A DNA stretch of 64,000 nt from Diphasiastrum complanatum. Lineage: Eukaryota; Streptophyta; Lycopodiopsida; Lycopodiales; Lycopodiaceae. The DNA is taken from the NCBI GenBank assembly GCA_029204225.1, contig CM055101.1, positions 40,343,961 to 40,407,960 of the forward strand, read 5' to 3'. The position numbers and the translations under genes are program-made. Shown here in pieces: positions 58,251 to 64,000 of this stretch (positions are counted from its first letter, which is position 1; each line of letters begins with the position of its first letter). The notes under the pieces were generated by a model that was not told the origin of the DNA, searched no databases, and saw nothing but the letters and a program-made list of their open reading frames with translations.

Positions 58251-59250
58251 AGAGAATGTAGAATGTAGGCTATGATGGTTAAAACACGATGCTTGTGTTT
58301 TGATTCGTCCGTCCAAAATTAGGTTTTTAACTTATCTTGACCATTGACTTACTTGACCATCAGTTTTGCTGCTTGTAATGTACTAAATGGAATTTGGGCA
58401 AGCCCGGGAGGGTGAGCCTCAATTTCATTTAGGGCCGCCTAGGGCCCTAAATGTGGCGTTATTAGCCACTTCGTCCCTTCATTGCCCTTCATGTTCTTCA
58501 ATGTAGAAGAGGAAGCCCGGAAAATTTCTCTGGAGTGTGAAGATTGAAGATGATCTGGATTCACAATTTCACATTATGTAGCAAGCTTTCAAAGGCTTAC
58601 GCTTCCTCTGAGATGCTTCAGGAAGACGGTCTGATACTACCTGATCGTGCACTATAGTTACGGAGGATTGCCTTTTGGACCTTTTTCTGGCAGCTAGCTC
58701 AGTGTCAAAATGAATGGTATGGGCATCTTGGTTGCTTTCCTGCGATTGTGATTTGCACGAAATCATATAAGATGATACTCGCATAAGGAAAGTCCAGCCT
58801 CGACTATTCCTTATCATACATGCACTTGCAACGATTACCTGTATCAGGTACACCAGATGGTTGCTGGTCGGTAGTAAGTTATCATTAGCCTCACTATCAG
58901 ACCGCTAAGGAAGACAAAATGAGAGTAAGGATCTAGCGCAGATTCCTGAATTCTCTGAAGTGTAAGGCTCTCAATCCGCATGATCATCTGTATGCTACTG
59001 CATTCAAGCATATCGTAATGGCAGAGATCGATCGATTCCAAAAAACAAACTCTACGAAGAGCCAGAGAAAAACAGAGCCAGAAAAAAAAGAATGGGAGGA
59101 GTCTTGAAGAAGGATCAGTCACGAAAGGCGCCCTTCAGCCTCACTACTAAGCATGAAGGGAAGCGCATAATGGCATATTAAGCGTCCTCTTTTTATGAAG
59201 GAAAATCACTAATGGCTAATAAAGTGAGTTGAGAGAGGCTAATAACGTGA

Positions 59251-59256
<6 letters not shown>
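57809..59256. other. Intergenic region upstream of NUP43
   Basis: Contains a GA microsatellite (58,186-58,245). Two minus-strand frames (59,122-58,844 and 58,853-58,569) have a basic C-terminal segment RKRSKRQSSVTIVHDQVVSD and could be exons of a divergent gene, but neither is recognisable. The NUP43 promoter must lie at the right end. Confidence 0.35.
58186..58245. repeat. (GA)n microsatellite
   Basis: About 30 GA dinucleotides. Confidence 0.95.
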
Positions 59257-59296
<40 letters not shown>

Positions 59297-59316
59297 ACAC
59301 ACACACACACACACAC
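59257..59316. repeat. (GA)n(CA)n compound microsatellite in NUP43 leader
   Basis: About 17 GA units (59,257-59,291) followed by about 12 AC units, ending some 27 bases before the NUP43 start codon, so probably in its 5' untranslated region or core promoter. GA tracts are bound by plant BBR/BPC factors (established for the family), so a regulatory role is possible. Confidence 0.85.
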
Positions 59317-59342
59317 TCAGACACACACAGGCGCTTTTGGCG

Positions 59343-59983
59343 ATGGCGATGGCGATGGAGGAATGGAGGTTTCCCCAGGGGCGAGCAGTGGATGCAGTGC
59401 GATGGTTGCCACATGCCACAGCCGCTATGGACAGGCTTCTGGTTCTCGCTCTATGGGATGCCACCCCGTGTCGCCCCTCCATCGATCTCACCTCCCTCTG
59501 CCACCAAGAGCAGGCGGAGGCAGGACAGAGCACCCCCTGGTTGCAGCTTCAGGTCTCATGGCCGCAGCCCGCCCGCGCATCTGCCCTCAGAGTCCTTGCT
59601 CTATCGCACGAGCGTGTCCTTGTGGCAGCTGCATCGGTCGTCGGCTCGCTGTCACTGGTTGCCATCGACTCGCTGCATCCCTCGCGGCCTTCTGCTCCAC
59701 TGATCTGCCCCTCGCTGCACCGTGGCTCGATGTGCGGCTTGGATCTGCAATCAAGCTCCCAGAGCTGTGTTTCTGTCGGTGAGGATGGAAAGATCAACAT
59801 TATCAGTTTCGGTGAGTCAGGACTGCAGCCCATGTGTTTCTATGACAATCGTGGCCTTTTGTCGTTTTCCGCCGTTCGATGGGCATCACCTGTGGAGTTT
59901 GTGACCGGAGGAATAGGCTATTCACTGCAGTGGTGGGACACCAGACGACCTGGCGGTGCTGTTTCAAAAGCTCTCACAAAATG
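59343..59983 (+). CDS. NUP43: Nucleoporin Nup43, first coding exon
   Basis: WD40-repeat subunit of the Nup107-160 (Y) complex of the nuclear pore. ATG 59,343 starts MAMAMEEWRFPQGRAVDAVR with WLP next, close to plant Nup43 N-termini (RFPQ..YVDAVRWLP). Further matches are SVGEDGKINIISF (about residue 145) and VRWASPVEFVTGG, then YSLQWWDTRRPGGAVSKALT, the region before the family's central WD repeats. The exon ends at TG|GTGCGC, splitting a Trp codon, about 213 codons in, about half of a typical plant Nup43. No second exon with HS.D.HPSR or AWDLR motifs was found up to 64,000. Either the next intron exceeds 4 kb or the gene is truncated. GC-rich coding sequence, unlike its surroundings. Confidence 0.85.
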
Positions 59984-61585
59984 GTGCGCTCACTATCATT
60001 CCTCTCTTCATCAATTTGAGTAGGTTTAGGTTAAAAATTGCAGCATCATATCATATTTGCCAATCGATTTACGAGTCTTCTGTGAAATCTATCCAATTGC
60101 CGGACAACTTGGATGCTCATAATAGGGTCAGGGTTTTAAGTTATAAGTTCCGCAGTTACATCAGATTTAGCAATGGATTTACAAGTCTTTTGTAAAATCT
60201 ATCCAATTGTTGCCGAACAAGCTGGATCCAGATTTGACAATTGATTTACAAGCCTTTTGTAAAATTTGTCTATTTGTGCATCTACCTTAGGGTTAGGGTT
60301 AGGTTGGTTGCTTATTGATTAAGCTAGAACTTTTTTTCTTTAAAAAAAATGCATGACACAACTTTCAATCTAGGAAATGAATATTGATTGTCTACCTTCC
60401 TTGATGTAGGGATCATAATGTATCGTAAAACTTGTATAAATTAGTTGAAAATGGATATCTTTTGGTATTACACTGTGTATTCCATTATTGAAAGGAGAGC
60501 ATTATAAAGAAGGGCTAAAATCGAGTGAACTTATGACCAAGATTTCCAACCAAGTTGTAGCTTAGAGATCTAGTGAATTTTGCTTACGATATACGTGGTA
60601 TTCAATTGACTTGGTGCTCTATTTTACGCGTAAGAAAGCTTTTTGTTTACGTTGGAATTTTTTAGCTCGGTATGATACTTTGTAGTGTAGTGGGGATCAG
60701 TCCAGTTTAGGTGCATTAACTCCTTGGTTTACGCCTTAGTTCCTTTTAATATAAAAAATAAATAAAAAAAGATAAAAATTCAAAACTAAATCCTAGTTTG
60801 TTTGTTACGATCACAAATGGTTCCAGTGGGATAGAGATAGAGAATTGTAGAGCAATTGTACCTCGCTTTTCGCTCCGGGGGGCACTGGCCCCCTGCCCCC
60901 CTGGACCCCCCCCCGACGAAAGTAGCAGGGGGGGCGCTGCCCCCAAATCGATTTGAATGGCAATCGTGATTCAATCTTGAGAGTTTGTACATACCTACCA
61001 TTGGTTAGAGTTTGCACTCTACAAGGGCTTGAAACGGTTTTTCTGATTCAAGATCAAGGGCCTCCTTTTTACTTTCTATAATCCTTGTAGATTCTAATAT
61101 GTTACTAATAATAAGTCTCAAGTATACGATCGACATCTTTGATACAATGATTATGTACCACTTGTGTACAAAATACCACTAGTAGTCTAATGATTGATTA
61201 ATGACCATTTAGATCTTATTGTGAAATTCAAAACCATTGGAGATGTCATTTTTTTCCTCTAAACTATAAATAGTAAATTACAAATTTTTTGGAACCTTGG
61301 AATTGATTTTCCTATTCATAGATATCAACAAACGTGGTTGCGTTGGATTGCAGATTTGTTTGCAAACTTATTACGAACTTCATGTGCATGGTGGGCAATT
61401 ATGTAAGAATGATCTTCACAATTACATATCTATGGAAACTAGGACATTTTGCATGTGTACACTATGATGTTTAAGGTAGATTTTGAAGCTATTAGTCCCT
61501 AAAACCACCCAAAAAACAGTATGGTACATTATGGTTTCAGCCATGATTTACTATGGTTCTTTGTGATTTCAGTTCGGTTTCTTGT
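59984..61585. other. Presumed NUP43 intron or intergenic DNA
   Basis: Starts with the GTGCGC donor of the NUP43 exon. Contains a three-copy repeat (60,060-60,277), a telomere-like TTAGGGTTAGGGTTAGG at about 60,288-60,305, and a GC-rich block (60,878-60,945). No exon recognised. Confidence 0.4.
60060..60277. repeat. Three-copy dispersed-tandem repeat
   Basis: CAAT.GATTTAC(A/G)AG(T/C)CTT(T/C)TGT(A/G)AAAT(C/T)T occurs at about 60,060, 60,168 and 60,238. The first two copies also share TATCCAATTG and the GGA(T/C) region downstream. Confidence 0.7.
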
Positions 61586-61586
61586 G

Positions 61587-61589
<3 letters not shown>

Positions 61590-61638
<49 letters not shown>
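61590..61638. repeat. (GA)n microsatellite
   Basis: About 24 GA dinucleotides. Confidence 0.95.
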
Positions 61639-61642
<4 letters not shown>

Positions 61643-61916
61643 TATTAACGTCTTTTAATGCCACAAGGCATATAAGGCCAAATAAATATATCCCAAGTGT
61701 GATAGATACTGAAAAGGAGCATATAAATGTCTTCATAAACAAACGACAATTACTAGCTAAAATGATTGGTCTATCAAGACCAGACAAAATCTCTAAATTG
61801 CTCTTTGACATGGAAGTCTGAAACATAGAACATTATGTAGAGAGCTATTTCTGCTTCTATTTAATTCTCTTGAGAGTCTACACGCATGCCAAAAATTGAG
61901 AGAAGATGACTCCCTC

Positions 61917-61919
<3 letters not shown>

Positions 61920-61972
<53 letters not shown>
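61920..61972. repeat. (AT)n microsatellite
   Basis: About 26 TA dinucleotides, self-complementary. Immediately followed by a GGTACC-rich block. Confidence 0.95.
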
Positions 61973-61974
<2 letters not shown>

Positions 61975-62075
61975 TAGTACCTCGTGGTACCGCTGGTATG
62001 GTACCGCCGGTACCATATCAGTGGTACCGCCGGTACGGTACCGCCCTGGGATCCGCGGTACCAGGGTGGTACCAT
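61973..62075. repeat. GGTACC-rich palindromic block
   Basis: GGTACC or GGTA(C/T)(C/G) words occur about every 10-15 bases, separated by GCCG, GCTG or ATATC. Each GGTACC is a six-base palindrome, and combinations such as GGTACCGCCGGTACC are near-palindromes. Confidence 0.8.
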
Positions 62076-62222
62076 TTTTAATATTTTTTTTATTTTTTAA
62101 TATATTTTTAATAATTTTTTTTTGCATATTAACTACCAAAAAAGGACAAAAAAAAGTAAAAAAAGGGGGTTCTGGGTGTAAAAAAAGAGCATACAGTACA
62201 TGATGCAGGGGACTGTTGCAGT

Positions 62223-62404
62223 GGCACATGGGCACTGCGAGTGAGCAGACCGAGGGACCAATGGGAGACCAACACAGGGGGGTAGCATCACATGGGGGCA
62301 AGTACAGAGGCACATGGGCATTGTGGGTGAGCAGACCATGGGCCCAATGGGAGACCAACACAGGGGGGAGCATCACATGGGGGCAGGTACAGAGGCACAT
62401 GGAG
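62223..62404. repeat. 85-86-bp tandem repeat
   Basis: GGCACATGG at 62,223, 62,309 and 62,394. The two full units share GTGAGCAGACC, CCAATGGGAGACCAACACAG and GCATCACATGGGGGCA. Confidence 0.85.
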
Positions 62405-62622
62405 GGATGATGGGGATCCACATGGCCGATCAGGCTGTGGGGATAAATAGGCACTCACAATGCCATTGTGGTCGGCATTTTCAGAGGCTGTGAGAGAGCT
62501 AGTGATAGACAGTGAGAGAGCAAACGAGAGTCGGTGACAGGCTGTGAGAGGCTGTTTGAGAGCCAGGGTGCTGTGAGAGGGTGTTCAAGGACCAGGGTGC
62601 TGTGAGGAGAAGGTCGATCGAG

Positions 62623-62745
62623 ATGGCAGAGCGCATACCAGCGAAGCTCGAGGGCGAAGCCAGGAGGAAGCTTGAGGAAGATATCCGAAGGCACAACGAG
62701 AGACATTGGAAGCAAGAGGCAGATATCCGAGAGATGCTGCGATAG
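62623..62745 (+). CDS. Small charged ORF, 40 residues
   Basis: ATG 62,623 to TAG 62,743-62,745. Reads MAERIPAKLEGEARRKLEED, then IRRHNERHW and IREMLR, strongly helical and charged, suggesting a coiled coil. Preceded by a GA-rich leader with repeated GGCTGTGAGAG and by the 86-bp array. It may be the start of a transposon gag-like frame. Too short to be sure it is coding. Confidence 0.3.
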   Translation: MAERIPAKLEGEARRKLEEDIRRHNERHWKQEADIREMLR

Positions 62746-63215
62746 ACTCTATGTAGTTTTCGGCAGTTTATGGTGCAGCAAATAACTAGATGGCTGCTTA
62801 AAAAAATGACAGTATATGTGATGTTATCCTGATACAACGGTTGAATATATACATAGTTGTTTTTTGTGCAGTTTGGTCATGTAAGATGCAATGTCTGTAA
62901 TTTTTTTAAATGCAGATGTATTACATGTGTTTATGAAATGTCGTTTGGGGTGTAGGGGTGATTGTTGTGCTCATGATGTAGGTGCATATATGTGAAGCTA
63001 GCATTCACTTCAAACGAAATTAATTGAAAACAGGATTCACACACGCACATAGAATTCGACATAAAATAAAGCATCACATGTACAGAGCGACATACGCACA
63101 ATGTGCAACAAATAATGTAGGCCAAACACTGTATATAATGTGAAAAATCATCTGAGTACAATGGTAGACAGTCTGCTAGAAACAAACTACTGAAACTAAA
63201 ACAACAGAGCCACAA

Positions 63216-64000
63216 TCAATGCTCTGGCTCTGACTCAGACGAATGCTCTGGAGACAACTCAGGGCCCCGAGCTGACTCTCGCAGCCGATATCTCTGCCTG
63301 TCTGGAACTGGCATGGGCTGTGTATCCGAGGGGGAAGACTCGTCATCCTCATCCTCCCAATCAGCCTCCGCATCAGCCCCCAAGCAGGCCAAACCAACAA
63401 CACCTGCTCCAACTGGCTGTGAACCTGCACCTCTACCTGTACTCGGAGCCCTGCGTGGTCGTCCTCTCCTCCCTGGCAGTTTCTGTGCCTTGCCTTTCTT
63501 GTTCGGTGCACCCTTGGGCCTTCCTGGTCTCTTGCGGACAAGAGGAGCTGTCAATGCCTCGTCACCCCCATGCAAATCACCTGGCTGGCTAGGCTGGGCC
63601 CAAGCTGAGGCCGGCTGGGATAGGGAAGCAAAAGAGGGAACTCCCTGTGCACCTGAGCGAGGAGGATGAGCTCGTGGAGTGTGTGCCCGTGGGGCTGCTG
63701 CAGGTGGAGGAACTGGCTGTGCAGGAGGCGAGTACAGTGGCGATATGTACTGAAAGGGGCGCTGTGGTGGCCGGTACTGGTACATCCTAGGTGCTGCCAA
63801 AGGAGGAGGATATGACGTGGGTGCTGCCACTGGAGGAGCCATTGTGGATGTGGGCGCTGCAAGAGAAAACCTGGGCACAGATGGCCTGCCATGGAGACCT
63901 GGTGCTGCAGAAGTGGACGACGATGGAGGGGCTGCAGGCCTGAATGACATCGGTGGCACTGGAGGAGCTGTGCGACGCACATACACCCTCTGAGGAGCTG
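63216..64000 (-). CDS. Proline-rich AT-hook protein, C-terminal part
   Basis: Open to the right edge; the in-frame codons before 63,986 have no stop, so the N-terminus is outside the window. At least 260 residues: a Pro/Ala-rich part (repeated APP, AAP, PPP), two AT-hook motifs close together (RKRPGRPKG and GRRGRPRR, about 63,470-63,530), then an acidic tail (DWEDEDDESSPSD, later SSESEPEH) and a TGA/TAA-type stop at 63,216-63,218. AT-hooks bind the minor groove of AT-rich DNA, so nuclear chromatin binding is inferred. GC-rich codon use differs from the neighbouring DNA. It may be a host regulator or a transposon-encoded DNA-binding protein. Confidence 0.55.
   Translation of the reverse strand, partial: APQRVYVRRTAPPVPPMSFRPAAPPSSSTSAAPGLHGRPSVPRFSLAAPTSTMAPPVAAPTSYPPPLAAPRMYQYRPPQRPFQYISPLYSPPAQPVPPPAAAPRAHTPRAHPPRSGAQGVPSFASLSQPASAWAQPSQPGDLHGGDEALTAPLVRKRPGRPKGAPNKKGKAQKLPGRRGRPRRAPSTGRGAGSQPVGAGVVGLACLGADAEADWEDEDDESSPSDTQPMPVPDRQRYRLRESARGPELSPEHSSESEPEH

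Overview
This is a stretch of a repeat-rich nuclear genome from a land plant. The evidence is two intron-type host genes with plant-like products (the largest TFIIIC subunit and the nucleoporin Nup43), telomere-like TTTAGGG tracts inside introns, and heavy loading with Ty1/copia and Ty3/gypsy LTR retrotransposons. Long GA/TC microsatellites and the divergence of the TFIIIC protein from what I recall of angiosperm homologues hint at a large-genome, possibly non-seed plant (for example a fern). That placement is inference and I cannot name a species.

Layout. 1-214 holds the broken C-terminal end of an orphan coiled-coil protein whose relative lies at 40.1-41.0 kb. 1.6-2.5 kb carries a perfect 36-bp inverted repeat, a TC tract and a nested 52/72-bp tandem repeat. 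3.2-6.9 kb is a decayed Ty3/gypsy element on the + strand (gag, protease, RT, RNase H, integrase in order). 7.1-7.5 kb is a minus-strand gypsy integrase scrap. 8.7-10.9 kb is a copia family 'A' remnant arranged RNase H - PPT - LTR - PBS - gag, so one LTR is shared by two internal regions. 12,682-25,498 on the minus strand is an apparently intact TFIIIC B-block-binding subunit gene; I could place 18 exons whose phases all agree, giving 1,931 residues. 28.3-32.7 kb is a minus-strand chromovirus (gypsy with chromodomain). 33.7-36.4 kb is a second copia A copy in inverted orientation to the first, so the TFIIIC gene is bracketed by inverted copies of one family. 36.4-38.9 kb is a copia family 'B' element interrupted by an 839-bp solo LTR with a 5-bp target duplication.

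39-44.9 kb is a patchwork of small retroelement scraps, a 29-bp-arm hairpin, the orphan coiled-coil protein, a copia 3' end with an LTR, and a gypsy RNase H/integrase fragment. 45-48 kb contains open frames I do not recognise, one of them transposase-like. 48.2-52.1 kb is a nest of copia pieces: a B-type gag cut in its protease by another family's LTR, then pol fragments and a PBS/LTR end. 53.1-54.4 kb is the 3' end of another chromovirus with its LTR. 54.3-54.6 kb is rich in non-B-DNA-prone simple sequence. 57.3-57.8 kb is an L1-like LINE reverse transcriptase fragment. 59,343-59,983 is the first coding exon of NUP43 with a GA/CA-rich leader. The right end has AT repeats, a GGTACC-rich block, an 86-bp tandem repeat with a 40-residue ORF, and the C-terminal part of a proline-rich AT-hook protein running off the window.

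Functionally the two identified host genes are housekeeping: RNA polymerase III promoter recognition and the nuclear pore Y complex. Almost everything else is mobile DNA in various stages of decay. None of the retroelements seen here has an intact coding set.
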